A DNA stretch of 64,000 nucleotides from Sequoia sempervirens (GCA_007258455.2 VDFB02254978.1:124001-188000); one strand, 5' to 3'. Counted from the first letter of the stretch, positions 22,832-37,075 are shown. Numbers and translations: made by a program. Notes: generated by a model from the sequence alone, not told the origin.

Positions 22832-24729
22832 CCACACCTTTGCAAATGAAATACTTTTACCTTAAGTATCCCCCAACAAAATGCCACCAATCAACAAGGG
22901 TATGCGAATAAACATTAAGTCAATAGTCATATGATATGATGTATATAGTAGAGAATTGCATATATCTTGGTTGCTTCTCATCTTGAATTATGCCTCAAAT
23001 CATGCTCACACATGCGAAAATGTATCATAAAGTCATGGAAGAATTTTTTTTATGAATCTCTCATGTCCTCTACCATAATGGTAATTGTACTTGGAGTACC
23101 TGATATGAGAAAATTCCCATAAAATATTATATAATATCCCAATAAAATATGTACATCATTACTCCTAGTAGATGAGATATCTTGAAGATGGATGGAATAC
23201 ATGCTAGCACAGTGGGAGAAATATAAGTCAACGAGGTGCCTAGAGGGGCTTCTAGTCTAGGCGGGACCTATAAATAAGATTGAAGAGGGAAGGATATCAA
23301 GGGATAGAAGGGAAGTAAGAACACAAATAAGTTTAGGAAAGAAATGTGGATCAAGTGTGGGGAGGGAATTGGGGTTGGGGACCTTGGGAGATTTTTAGGT
23401 TCTAGGTCCGTATTGGGTTTTGCAATCCAAGGGAAAATAACAATCCAAAAAAGGGTATGACAAGGTTTGAGTCTTAGGAGGGATCACAAACAAGATAAAA
23501 TAAATGAGATGAGATGATGGGCTTTGCAAGGATCAAGGAACAAGGAAGATTTAGCAACAGGGAATAGGTGTGAAAGTCTAGGGTTCCTTTATAAGCCCAA
23601 GGTTGGATGAGGAAAGATGGAGGATAGGAAATATATAAGGTCGTATCTTAGGAAGCCAGAGGAAATGAAGGTTAGAAAAGAAGGCCAACATGAATCAAGC
23701 TCGAACCTTGAGAATATTTTCCACTTGTCAAACTTTTTCCTTCATGCAAACTATGTTGCACTTTTACAAAGTTTGTGAACTCACAAACTATGCAACCTTG
23801 AGAACTTGACAACTTTCCTTCTCTTTTTCTCATTAAATATTCATTCATTCATTTCACTTTCCTCACTTTGGAAAACTATGTCACATTATCACACTTTTTG
23901 CAAACTCTATAACCTTCATCACAATTTCACAAGGTTTACAAACACGTGAACTTTACAACATGAATAACCTTTTAACTTTATTTTGTTTTTCTTTATTCAA
24001 TTATTTATTCACATTCTTGTCTCATTTTCAAAACTTCACGAACTCCTAAACTATGCAACATGAAGAACCTTTCACACTTTCACAACGTTCACAAACTTCA
24101 TGACAATTAAAAACCTACAACATAACTTGTTTTCCTTGTTAGGGATTTCAAGAGTTCATCAACCTACAAACTTCCTAACCTCTTGGACTTGAACACTCAG
24201 GAAAAAACTCAAACAAATTTTAATTTTGATGTTTGGGTGAATACTCTAACCATAAAGGGAAAATGACATGACTTAGAGAGACAACCTAACATAAGGCCCG
24301 TGAAAGACTCTGGGATTGGGTATAAATGATGGTCCATAATAGGGAAAAGTAAATAAAGGGGAAAGAACTAATACTTGACCAAAAAAAATCTAAGGGGGCC
24401 ACAAATACAAACACCAACAAACCCCATTTTCAACTAATCTATAAATCCCTTTGAAAATGTTGATGATGAGAGCATTATAGATCAAGATGAATATCAAGGT
24501 AATGAGATCATTAGAAATGAAGATGAATATATGGTGATAAGAGCTATGTAGATCAAGACAAATATCTCAATAACCTTAATGGTTCACCCAATACTAAACA
24601 AGGTTACACCAAAATAGATCACCTCATACTTCAAAACAAAGATGCCATGTTTAGGTACCTTATAAGCATATGATCCAAGATTCCCCTAAATTATAACCTT
24701 GAGCAATTATATAAAGGAAACCTTCCAAA
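22832..24729. other. Non-coding interval after the gap, partly degenerate repeat
   Basis: No supported gene. From about 23690 to 24170 the motifs CACAAAC, ACTATGCAAC and AACATGAAGAACC recur with many variants, like a decayed short tandem repeat. The rest shows nothing recognisable. Confidence 0.6.
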
Positions 24730-25560
24730 TAAAAATTCATACAAAGATAATCTTAATCCTAATCTATTCACCTATGTGAATCCTAATCCACATATCCATA
24801 TACATCCTAAAACCTCAAAACCCAATCTATCAAACCATCCCTTAACATTTTCCATCCTCATCCATTAAATCCCCCATCCATCCATATCAATCCTAGCCCC
24901 AATCAATCCACCTGTGTAGCTCCCAATCCATCAAATCACCCATCTACCCATGTAAATATTTTTCCATTAAACCATCCATATAAGTCTATATCTCCTCATC
25001 CATTTTAAACCCTCCAAAACCCACATAAATGCTAATCTATCAAAGTCCCCCATACATCATCATAAATCCTAATTTGACCATCCATATTAATCTTAATCCA
25101 TCTATCTATATGAATACTCTACCATACAACTATCCACCAATAACTATAAATTTACATCTACAAAACCCCCATCAATCCATAAATATCCCAAGCCATCAAT
25201 CCATCCACTCAACCTTGTAAATCCTCATTCATCAAACCATCCATATAACTCTACAGTCCTTCATCCATTAAACCCTTCATCAACCCACATAAATTTGAAT
25301 CCATCAAATCCCCTGTCTATTCATATAAATAATCATCCATAAAACCATCCATGAAACTCTATGGTCCCTCATCCATCAAACCCCCCTCCAAATCCTATAG
25401 CTCCATCCATATTAATCCTAAAATATTGAACCATCCATTAAATTATGTAAACCATCCATCTAACTTTGTAGCCTCTCATCCATCAAACTCCCTGTTAATT
25501 TATAATATCCTAAACTTTTAATTCATCCATCAAACCATTTTTTCACCCATGTAAACCTTG
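24730..25560. repeat. Degenerate CCATCCAT / AATCC-rich minisatellite
   Basis: Variants of CATCAAACCATCCATATAA and AATCCTAATCCAT recur roughly every 25-60 bases over about 830 bp. No unit is exact, so this is an old array. Plus-strand frames through it are only a by-product of its low G content. Confidence 0.75.
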
Positions 25561-27683
25561 AAAAAGAGTGTATCCATTCCTATTGGGATTGTCTTATTAC
25601 ATTTGTCCATCTTCAATTGAATAATTAATATAAAAAGGTATTTTTTGAAGATAACTATTCATTACTATAACATGAGATATCCATATGACAACAAGGACCG
25701 TGAAAATAATAATTTATACCTTAGAAAAAAAATCATCATTACCCTCATTAGGAAGATTATTAGGACTATGAAGACGATTAAGTAAGAAGAGGAGATTGGT
25801 CTAGATTGGTTGTGCAATAAATGAAAGATTATAAATTAATATGGGATGTTGAAGGGATTGAAGATGATGGTTCATAAATTATTGATTGTGTTTATTTAGA
25901 TTACCTTTAGTTTGAACCATTTACACCCATTTATTAAAGTAATAAAGAAGTAAAAGAAATTAAAGAGAGGTATTTCTTTGTTTCAAGTAAATTTAAGAAA
26001 TGAATGGATGCTAAAATATTTGAACATAATTTCATAAGCCTCTAGGGTCTCCATCTAAAGGGGAAAAACAAATAAATAATTCGGTTGGGACATCTACTGC
26101 CACAACTAATTTTAACATTCCCAAGACAAGATCAATTACAATTGGGGCTAGTGGAGGAGATGGTGAAAATATTGATAAAGGGGTAAAATTGAAGAGTTAT
26201 TATTCTCAAGATGATCTTAAGAACATAACTTAATCATAGGTAAGGAGGCCTCGATCAAATCAAAGTGTACATGAAGATATTCAATAAGAAACTGGTAATC
26301 TTCCTCAAGAAAACTTATCCTAATCTCAAATGCTACCATCTTCATCATCTCCATTTCCCTCAAATAGAAATAATGTTATTCATATGTCTCCTCCTCCATC
26401 ACCCAATGATATTTCTAAAAATTTCATTATCAAAAACCATTTTACCTCCCATTGCTTATTCTTTCACTTTAAGCTCATCCAAAGTCCCATCGTCTTCTCA
26501 ATGGCTCAAAGAGGTAGTTTGTAAAAAGGGGAAGTATAAAGACACAATTGAACCTAATTGTGATGTGATAGATAAATTATTACATGGGACTACTCCCAAA
26601 CCCTTGAATATTGGCCCTTCAACTTATGAACAAGATAATCATAATTTTCAAATTTTAGTTGTTAAACATGGAAGAAAGAGAAATCCACCAAAGAAAAACT
26701 TGAAGAACAAGTCCAAATGCTAACATCTTGTATCAAAACTATTCTAAACATTTCATCACAACCATTAGATGGGCCCTTAGTTCTGGGTGATAAAAATATA
26801 CAAGGTGTCGATAAAGATGCAATAGAAAAATTAAACAGATATTAAGAATTTAGGAAGGCCTGTGAGGCTTGGGTTGAATAAATAAAAATAGATGGACTCT
26901 TTTGTATCAAAAAATAAATAATTTTACACAAAAAAAGAGAGGAGAAAACTAAAGAACTTAAAGATGAGACTCAACTAGTTTGAGAGGAAGAAATTGTTTG
27001 ACATTTGTTAGTGAAAGAGAGGAAATGTCAAAGATAGATATAAATGCATTACTGAATAAATATATTTTAGTTAAACCTAAGGAATATAACACCCCAACAT
27101 GAATGAGAAGCATTGTGTGGAAACTTACAACTATTAGATAAGCTATTAACAAATTAAATAAACTCTTTAAATAAATTGAATCCATCAAATTTGAAATAGC
27201 AGTGATTTGTTTAGCTCTATAAGTGAATATCTTTAAAGAGAATTATTCAACTTTGGAAGACACTTAGATGACCAAATAGAGTTTTAAAGACCTTGTCTCT
27301 AAATAATTGTTTAATTAGCAAAATTTCAGTGCTAGCACCATGATGGAATTATCTACATTGTCAAATATAACAAATAGTTTCCATAAATAATTATCAATCA
27401 TAAAAACAAAAAATAAAGGAAATTGGAGATTCTCCGTTACTTTGGAAGCAATGTTTGTTCAATACCATGGTTTCAAAAATAAAAGATTTGACACTTTTAG
27501 TGAAACAATAAAAAAGTTACAAAGGTCTCTCTTCATCCTCAAACAAAACTAAAGTTGTAAAGGAAAACACACTGGCCAAAGAAACTTGAAGACTTTTCAA
27601 CTAAGCCTTATTTCATAATTTATAAATCAAGTCATTTTCATATGACTTAATCATGACTCTTTTATAACTTTATGATGGATAAA
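25561..27683. other. Unassigned interval with one longer ORF
   Basis: A 152-codon plus-strand frame (26265-26723) ends in a basic tail (KHGRKRNPPKKN) after a serine/proline-rich part that changes frame. The following DNA to about 27540 has lysine-rich broken frames. It could be a decayed LINE or retroelement ORF1, but no zinc knuckle or RNA-binding motif was found. Confidence 0.4.
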
Positions 27684-30267
27684 TATTATTATTTTTTAAG
27701 CAAAGAGCATATAGCTCATATATTAATATCATATATAAAATAAGATTTACAAATTATAGTCTATCATCATCAACATCAGAGGATCTTCATAGCCAAATTA
27801 TTACAATTTTTCTTACAATTCAACAAAATGTCTGAAAATGTAAACCCATATGACAACTTTGAAACACTAAATTCAAGCATTGTGGACTTCCCCTTCATTA
27901 TCAAAATTTCCCTAAAACATGGCAGCTTCTTCATCTATGCGCACAAAAAACTTTATTCTTTGACTGTCAATTTATAAAATAAGCTGATATACAGCTCAGA
28001 AAGTGACTGTCCATTTGGTGATGATGATACTAATGATGGTTGTTAGCATGATTATGAAGGTTGTGTAAAATAGTACCTTCTATGAAGATTAATGTCACTT
28101 TTATTGTTTCTTGTAGAAGAAGACATCACACCACCAACAATTGTATCTGATACCTCAAAAATCCAAAATGAGTTAGAATTTGAGCAAGAGAATTATGAAG
28201 TAATTCCTCCCCACTCGTGCCTTGAAGACCAAAGTGCAATTGATTCTCAAATCCCACTCTTCTTACTGGACCTAGATCATTTACTACTTGTGCTTGCACA
28301 ACTTCCATAAACCATATTCAGACTTCTTCACTGAACTTACATGGATTTGCATTTTAAATTGACCTATTTTTTGTACCTTATGCCCATTGAATCTATAAAC
28401 AAGACTGTATCATTTTGTCTAGGAAACAAAGCTTCTTTTTCCTCTTTAATGACTATTGAAAACTCCTAACTTTGTATTCTTACTCCTCCCAATGTGTTTC
28501 AATATCTATTAACAGAGTTAGATTTACCAAATATTTCTTACTCATCCACAACAACTAAGCTCAAGCAAGAGCAACAAAACCTTTTTTGAGACTTTGTCAC
28601 TTTCAAATCCTCTTCTAACTCTGACAATCCTATTGAAATTAGAAAATCGTGGATGCAAGGCTTGGCGTTGGCTTGTTGCATAGTGACTCAACCTACCTCC
28701 AATACCATTTTGTCCTCTTTACTCTAATATGTGCCTTGAAACCACTGTTAACACTCAACGACCAACTTCTGCAATAGACACCAATGTGAAGACTTCAAAA
28801 TTTTTGCTTACTATCATTGTTACATTATAACTATCTTTGCAACAAACTGTTGCTTTCATGACAACCTTGTCATCTTCTAGATGTCCTACAAACAACCAAA
28901 AAGATTAGCAATATATCCTCCATATTATAGACATTTGTGTGAATGATTAACATCACACATGGTTAATATCCTCTACAGCTCGCCTTCTTGGATGGATAAG
29001 CAAGCTATAATGTCTGACCTGAATTTTCTTTCCCTTCGACTTAACACCATCATTACTATGATAATGTCTTTTGATGAAGTCATGCTATGTAAACCAACAA
29101 TTCAAACATATTCTTTTGTAACTGTGGTTGCTAAATTTGGAAATGAGAGAATTTTATTAACATTTTTTAAAAATTCAATTTCCTGAGCCTCACAACCCAT
29201 ATTGGCTAAAACATCTACCAATTGATTTCCTTCATGGTAAGAATGAGAAAATATTATTGAATCAAACTTTGAAAATAACCGCCAAGATTTCTGAAGAATG
29301 TAGTTGAGTTGCCAATTCAAAATTTGTTGTTGCTTACATGCATTGATTATCAAAAGAGAGTCACCCTCGACATGAATGTTCTTAACACGAATCTTGAGAT
29401 CCAAATTCAAACCATGTAATAAGGCATGCGCCTTTGCTAGATTATTTGTGCCCCAAGGCAGATGAATTGATTTAGTTGCTAATAATATCCCTTTAGAATC
29501 GCGGATACACATACCTGCTCCTGAAACCCTCGGCTTGCCTCTCGAAGCACCATCAAAATTAAGCTTACTATAACCTGACTAAGGAGGTGACCATTTGATT
29601 TTATTTATATCCACTTTCTACTTTATAGGTTGTACTATACTTCCTTTAAAAGGAAATAGAATATATTTCCACTCCTTGAGATCCTCATTATCCCAACTTG
29701 TGAAGATAAATGAAACAAATTTATGGTCTTGAACATAAGAATTTACTAGTTCAAAATTTGGTTTCTCAACTATACTATGAATTTGATTAGATGATGATTT
29801 TGAATCCCTGAAAAATACGTTTATTACGTTCCCACCAAAAATTTTCGTATCATAACTGCTGGAATTATCTTCCAAATACAAGAGAACAATGTTGCCTTAA
29901 ATAAAATAGGCCAACTAGTAAAAAATTCCCAAAGTGTATTTGGAAGAACATGATAACAATTTAACTTCTGCTTAATGAAGGTCCAACAACCCTAAGAATA
30001 TGGACATTGGACAAACAAGTGATCTTGTTTCTTGAGATTCTCCACATAAAACACATTGAAATAGATATGTAATTCTTAACTTACTCAGTCTATCACCTGT
30101 GAGTATTTTATTCCTTAAGGCTAACCATGCAAAACTGTCTGCTTTCGAAAGCACAATGGAATTCCAACAAAAAGAATAAGCTCCCTGACTTTGAATTTTT
30201 TGCCCTTTACTAGTTAAAGCTATATAATCTTGCTTAACTGTATATTGCCCATGCCTTGATGGAGCAC
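27684..30267 (-). mobile_element. 3' half of a LINE, minus strand, truncated
   Basis: Read on the minus strand: a zf-RVT segment (SFCWNSIVL, ADSFAWLALRNKILTGDRL and FQCVLCGESQETR, about 30190-30030), a linker (29881-29618), then RNase H from FDGASRG (near 29560) through VEGDSLLI to NQLVDVLANMG (near 29190). The usual glutamate in the A(E)AHALLHGL motif is lysine (AKAHALLHGL), so catalysis was probably lost. A long 3' UTR ends in GATATTAATATATGAGCT and an A-rich tail at about 27684-27696 (T-run on plus). The 5' part is cut by an LTR at 30268. This family is distinct from the plus-strand LINE. Confidence 0.85.
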
Positions 30268-31605
30268 TGTAGACACTGAAAAATGTCATGAATGATATCA
30301 TGCACTTGAATTAGGTATACTAACATCATTTCCTTTTGAAACCCATCCTATTTTCGCTTAAATTGATTACATTAGCCTAGCTATTTAATTAATTGCATCA
30401 TTTGCATCTATTAACCTAATTCATTTAATTAGGTTAATTCATCCCCTTTCATGCTAACATTTCATCTTATTAAATTAGATAAATCAAGTTATTTAATTTA
30501 ATTCCCTAAGTCTTCTTATTTAATTAAATAACCCTAAGTTATTTAATTAAATGTTGTTTCACCTTTCCCCCATTCATTAAATCATTTAATTTAATGAATA
30601 TCACTTTATTCTTCTAAATCCCCTAATTGCATGATTAAAACCTTGTTTAATTAGTAGTTATCTAATTAATCCAAATTCCTACCACTTGCAAATGAATATT
30701 CCAAGGGAATATTCCTCCTTTGCACAATTAAATTTAGTTTTGATTAACTAAATATCCTTTTCCCTCACCCATGAGAATATTCCAAAGAATATTTTCACTC
30801 CTCCAATCATTTGAAAAAGGGAATATTCTCATTTGACTTCTTGAGCAAGTTTGAGACCTCTTGAGCAAGTTAACCTTTGACCTCTTAAACAAGTCAAAAG
30901 TGTGTTTGTTTGGAAAGAATGAGAACCCTTGATTAAATCTCATCTTGCATTCTCATTCGTTGATGAGAATCCATGATCCATGCCTCTTATTTCCTCCATC
31001 TTGGACCATTGATTATCTTTTTCAATCTCAACCCTTCATTTCTCATTTGCTTTCCTATAAATCGGTCACTATTTAGAGACAATTGGATCCATCATTCATC
31101 TTTCAGAGCAAACTTATGTTGTTGAAATCACTCACACTCACACTTTGCTCACATTTAGCATATTTTAGTTTAAATTAGTTGCATAATATCTTAGCTTCCA
31201 TTAATGGCTTCCATGGATCCATTTAGCTAATTAGATAATTAGGGTTTGAATCTTTTTGGTTTAAATCTCATTTAAATTAGCTTAGCAATTGCATATTTGA
31301 ATCATTTAGCATAAAATCATGGTAGATTAACTTTTATATCATGCTCATTTTAGATTAAAATCATGTTTTCATTCACATATCACAACAACATCAACATGCC
31401 ACCAATTCCAAAATAGGATAAGTTTAAGATGGATTAGAGTAGATATTTAAATGCTTTCACGGTTCATAATGTTTAGTTTCAATAAATGTTTATCTTAGCT
31501 TTCATTTGAATGATCTTGTTTAAGATTGAGTATTAGTGGCATGAATATGCTTCAATTCTTCATGAATCAAGCATAATCAGCCCATACTAATATCCTCAGT
31601 TGACA
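30268..31605 (+). mobile_element. LTR (probably 5'), 1338 bp
   Basis: It begins TGTAGACACTGA, inside the LINE zf-RVT sequence. A TATA box (TATAAAT) is at about 31056-31062. The proposed end is GTTGACA at 31605, followed by TTC and TGGTGCTAACAGGAGGG, which has the TGGCGC-like form of a plant primer-binding site. The left flank is AGCAC. No second LTR with that target duplication is seen. It shares its start with the LTR at 6652 but little else, so they are related families, not a pair. Confidence 0.6.
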
Positions 31606-33428
31606 TTCTGGTGCTAACAGGAGGGAAAACCGTCAATTTAATCAATTTCTATCTTGAATTCTGTTCGTTTTAACTTTTGTAGGATAGAGTGATGCCCCAG
31701 ACAATTTTAGCGACACCTTTGCAGGGTGTCACCATGCAATGATGCCTTTGCATGGTGTTGCCATACAACGACGCCTATTAAATGCACTGATGTTGATTAA
31801 ACAAACGACGCTAATACTTTATAGAGGTATTGAAAATTTACAAACGGTGACGCCCAATAAAATAGTGACACTATTGTGCTCTCTGGTTTGTTTGCAGAGC
31901 GATGCTCTTATTCACCAGAGCGATGCTATCGTGTACAACGACGCCCAACTCTAGTAAGAAGTTAAATGATCATTATTCAGCATGTGTTTTAATTTTTTTG
32001 ATTCATTAGGGTACTAACATGCCTCTAATGTCATTTTGGTTTTTAGACTAATGTGGTTTTGTAGGTTGGGCGACATGAAGTTAAAGTGAAGAAGCATTCT
32101 CTTATTGAGATTTTATGATTGTAACAAGTGTTTGACTCTTTGGGGCAATTATAACCCGATTTCTTATGCTTTTTGCTTTACGCTCTAGGACCTCACTAAA
32201 TTTCATTTGGGTTTAAAATGAACACTAAAACAAGACTAAAATTGAACCCTCATCTCATCATTGTTTTTTGGGTTTAAAATTGAGCAAGACAACTTAACAT
32301 TTCATTTGGTGCATAAAATGAATTCATCTTAGCTTTAGTCAGTAAAATGAATCAGTGTTTGCTTTGTTGTGACACACTTGTAGTGTGTATCCAATCCCCT
32401 TGCGCTTCATGCAATCTTGGGTGAAGAGAAACACTCCAAGTGTACTTCGCCATTTGTGTGCACTTATAGTACGTATCCAATCCTCTTGCGCTTCATGAGA
32501 TCTTGGGTGAAGAGAAATACTTAAGTACACTTATGTTTTGTGTCACCCTTAAGAGAGGACTTACTATGAGACACACCCTGCAACAGGAAACTCATAGGCA
32601 AGTTCTTGCAAGCACGTTTACCGATAGGATATATTAAAGGTTGGGAAATTGTGAGAAATTACCTTCTATCTTGGACTGTATAATGTACTACACCTAGTAC
32701 CATGCCTTAAGTGGAATAGGAATGGTAGTAAGAGCCTTAAGAGGCAAAGCGAGAATGTATACGACTGGGTGTTCTCGGTTTGTTACTCAGAGCCAAATTG
32801 TTTACTTATAAAAAATCCTTAATGCGTGTTGGTGCAAGAACAGTCTTTCTGAAGCTGCCCCACATTTGTACTATTCATTGTTGAAACAGAAAAATCCTTA
32901 GGATCTTCAGGATTTTGAGAATTGGTGGTCTCGAGAAGTGTGTGTCGTGGAGAGGAGCCAGTGTCGCCAATTCTCTAATTGTTCGCAATGTCTTAGTGTT
33001 TGGAGAAATCCGAGTGGGGACTCAACAAAGTATGGCCATTTCAACCTAGGATTGTAAATGATTGTGAGTCAGTTTAATACATTGCTTGGTTCCAAAATGT
33101 TACAAAACAAACATTCACTATCTTCCTCAAAATTTCAAACACTTTGGCTTAAATATGGATAGCTTTTGAAATAGCCTTGATATTACTCCTTATCCTAAGG
33201 ATTTCTATCCTTCGAGATTTCTAAATATCTTTACTTATATCTCAATCCATATTTTCCAAAGACAACATAGACAATTACGGCTTCAACCTCATGATTCTCA
33301 GAAAATGGATATTGTGAAAGTTATGATGTTCTTGACATAAACATTTAGTTTGAAAACTTAATCAAGAAAAGTGTTTGTGGTAAAATAAATTCACTTAAGC
33401 AAGATAAATTGACACAATTAAACCCCAC
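31606..33428 (+). mobile_element. Retrotransposon leader-like non-coding region
   Basis: It follows the proposed primer-binding site and has no long frame. At 31690-31950 short motifs GATGCC, GACGCC, GACACC and GATGCT recur about a dozen times. At about 32375-32546 an 86-bp unit (TATCCAATCC, TTGCGCTTCATG, CTTGGGTGAAGAGAAA) occurs twice. The region is consistent with a long 5' leader of an LTR element, inferred from position only. Confidence 0.45.
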
Positions 33429-33605
33429 ATGACTATTTGGAGACCGATTGCTCCCGTTGAACAACCTGATCTTGAAGGTGCTATCATTCAGCCAAACTTC
33501 GAACTCATTAACGGGGAACAAATTGATATCACTAGTAGTTTGAGAAGCTTCACTTTTTCACAAAAGAAACACCTGCTATGTGGAGAAATGTTGCAAACAT
33601 CTTAG
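33429..33605 (+). CDS. Short ORF, 58 aa, spanning the start of copy B
   Basis: ATG at 33429, TAG at 33603. It reads MTIWRPIAPVEQPDLEG, then NFELINGEQID, then FTFSQKKHLLCGEM. The composition looks like the N-terminus of a real protein, perhaps a retrotransposon gag, but I do not recognise a domain and the frame ends early. Its last part is the beginning of copy A at window position 1. Confidence 0.35.
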   Translation: MTIWRPIAPVEQPDLEGAIIQPNFELINGEQIDITSSLRSFTFSQKKHLLCGEMLQTS

Positions 33606-36024
33606 ATGAAGAAGAGGAACAAGCTAATATTGAGGTTGGACGACCCATATTACCACCACTCGCGTGGCAATAAATATCTTCCTTTCTTCCATAAAATTGA
33701 ACTTTTCTAGATGATCTCACACAAAGTTAGGATCCCCAAAAGAAGGTCTATTGGTTGTCACTTTAAACTTAGGCATCTCAGTTCAAAAGCAATAAAAAAC
33801 TGTATTTCAACACTCTACCTCAACATAAACAAATTGTTAGTAAACTTTTATGAACACGCATTAAGGAAATATCCACACATGTACATGTTCTTTATGAGTC
33901 AAAACCTAGGTCTTTTTCATGATAATCAACCTATCTAAAACCTTGGTCCTTTTCATGGTTTTGAACACCTCTAAATGATCTATCACACAATCAAAATCTG
34001 TAGGGGAAGATCTACATGCCGCCATTACAAATGTAGGTATCGTAATTCAAAGTTTGGTAGGAAGTGGGCCTTAATACTTTATCGCAATCATGACCTCTTG
34101 TTAAGAAACTATTATGCTCGAGCTAGGAGGAGCGAACCAAATTTACATACCCACATCTATCGTCTCATTTAGGTCAACATTAGTCTTCAAGATTGGAAAA
34201 ATTTAGAGGTCTAGCTTCATTCTCACTACCTTGGTCTTGGAAAACAAAGGCTCACTTTAAGTCAACATTGGGTTAAACACTTCATTCACCCCTGCATCAA
34301 ATTTCATCCTTCACCTCATTTAACTTTGCAAAAGTTTTGAATACACCAACATTTTTTGACTTGGACATCAAACCAAAACCCTAACTAGGCTACTTTGTAT
34401 GTGAAATGTATCCTTTTCCATGCATTTAGTTAAGTTAGTTATCATCCTTGAACTAGTTCATCTTGAAGGTCACAAGTCTACCCTAAAGATTTCCAAGTTC
34501 ATCAACATACTTTATCCCAACATCAAAACATCAAGTGTAAGTCAAAAGTGTTGTCCCAAAATGTTTGCAAAGATCACTCTCTACATCACCCATATTTTCA
34601 TCTCCCACTATCATCATTGCTCCAAAAACGCCTAAACAACCTAAGTACTAAACCATTAATTAACAAAAACTAGAAGACAATAACAAAAAAGGGACCACAA
34701 GATCCTCTAGGCAGTCTCCAATGTTACGCGTTCCTTCAACCTCCAAACACCCCTGTTCACAATATCCACCGAAATTAGTACTCGAGAGCGGTTAATTACC
34801 AAATGTTTTGCATCCCTTTATTCATATCAATTAACTTTAATCTTTCACAAATATCATGCAACTTAAGCGAAAAAGGGAAAAAAGGTAAGCTTAATATGGA
34901 CACAAAACTAGGTGAATTCTAACTAAAATGGATGACAAAATGTAACTCATCACCTATCAATAGCTTGCACTTACACAAATTCTACACCTAGCTTCAAAGA
35001 GCCATGTCAAAACCTAAAACATACAAAAAAAATGAAAAATAAAAAAAATCGTCACCTTGATGAAAACTTGGCAAACATGCATCCTAGTGACAAAAAAAAA
35101 ATTAAGAAAATAGTAAGGAGAAATTATCCGTCCAATAGTGAAAACCACTTTGGTGGCACTTTGGAGAAGTACCATCGTGAAAACCTAGCAAACAGGTGCC
35201 ATGTGTAGTTAATATTTGCTCCATCATCTACCATCATTCTATCTGGTTTACCACCCTCGCTCATAATAAACTTGCTTTCACACTTTCTCATGTCATCCAT
35301 AATAACACTTAGTTGTGCTTCCCATAGCCTGGAATGGTTGACATTTTGCGTCTTTTCACCTTCCATATCCATCCACAATAAGGCTTATCCAATCCCATCC
35401 CTAATAAATTGGTCCTACATCCGACTGGGGGCAAGTACTTAACTCATGTCTTCAATGGATCCTAGACTTGGTATTGGAGGTCACTATATCAAAAATTCAA
35501 AAAAATTAAAACATCAAAAATCCAAAAACATCCAAATAACCTTCAAAATCCAAAAAACAATGTCATGTCATGTTAGTCCAAGTCCAGTTGAACTACGATG
35601 TCTCTGTGCATTGCTACGTAGGCAAGGCCATCAATCGATGAGTCCTCAAGGCACTAGGTTAGTCCTTTAGGGTTTGTTGAGTCGATTCAATTATGATTCA
35701 GTCCATAATAAATAAAACAAGATCAAGTCAGTTAAACTACGATGTCTCTATGTATTGCTACGTAGGAAAGACCATCTTCAATGATCCCCCGAGGCACTAG
35801 GTCTGTCCTTTAGGGTTTGTCAAGTCTATTATCATCCATAATAAATCAAACACTTTGATTATACACAAATAGTCATTTGAGTCTTAACCAAATCATGAAC
35901 CAACAAACAAACTATCCAATTAGTCTTCAAACCAAAACTGGTCAATTGCCTCATCAATCAAAAACATCAAACATCAAACTTGTCAATTAATGGTCTTATA
36001 CAAGATGCGTCATTGTCTAAACTA
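33606..36024 (+). mobile_element. Decayed retrotransposon internal region (copy B, left part)
   Basis: Counterpart of A 80-2498, with the 144-bp two-copy repeat at about 35584-35863. No gene is supported. Differences from A are mainly single-base transitions. Confidence 0.5.
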
Positions 36025-36029
36025 GACTC

Positions 36030-37075
36030 TGTATAACTGAAAATATGTTATACTTCTGTGAATCCTTGCATGCAAGGATACTCAATAATGAGTCCTTGCA
36101 AATCAATTCACAACTCTCTATCCGAGAAGAGCAGGGATTGATATTGTGGCCCTCAGATTGACCCAGTTACCCCTGCAAATACAGTCTCGGAACGAGAGAT
36201 TCAAAGAGGAGAAGCAAGAATGCCAATCTCCATGAATCCTGTTCTTGCAATGCAACAATGAAAACTAATCTAAATGATGTAAAATGCAATAAACAAAACT
36301 AATTTATTGAAATGAAAATTGATCTACATGCAATGCCATAAATGAATTACTTTGCAAATTAATCTACTATGAAGATTAAGCTAAAATGTAATATTAAACT
36401 ATATGCTCTAAAACTAAGATGTTTATAAAATCAAACTAATGTGTAATCTCAAATGATAAAACTCAAGAAAATTTGTAGCATAATCTGATGTAAAAATTCG
36501 TGATCTTTTTTTGAAATGAGAATGAGAGGGCTCATTTTATAGGCAAAAGTGGAATTGAAGGAAATTCAGAAGCAATGTGGGATAAATAGAAAAATAGAAA
36601 CAAATCTTGATTGGAATTCTTTTTTAGTTTATTTCCCTTTTAACTGATTTGTTTCCATTTTTTTCATCACAGGATATTCTTGAGAGGATATTTCATTTAT
36701 TTTATTTAATTTAAGATGATAATATCTCTTTTAATAAAATAAAATAAGATTATGTAATTTAGAAATGAGTATTAATAAAATAAAATAAAATTATTTAATT
36801 AAAAATAGATTTAATTAAATAGCATCATTTTATTTAAGTAATATTAACTTCAATTAAATAACATTATTTTATTTATTAAAAGGGATTTATTTCTTTTGAT
36901 TAAATAAAATTAATGAAGCATTCAAACCTTAGGGAAAATTGAAACATTTGAAATAGTTATGAATTGATTAAGAAATTTGATTTGAAAATGCGACAATCAT
37001 TGATTCAGAAAGTTGATGTTGACAAATTAAATAAATGGGGCCCAAAGTCTAGGTGACCATTTTAGGTTGCATACA
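36030..37075 (-). mobile_element. Solo LTR, 1046 bp, private to copy B
   Basis: Ends TGTATAAC...TTGCATACA form the inverted repeat TGTAT/ATACA. The 5-bp target duplication GACTC is at 36025-36029 and 37076-37080. Copy A has a single GACTC at the empty site (about 2499-2503). A TATA box on the minus strand (CTATAAAAT, about 36534-36542) orients the LTR to the minus strand. There is no internal region, so it is the product of LTR-LTR recombination of a once complete element. Confidence 0.93.
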
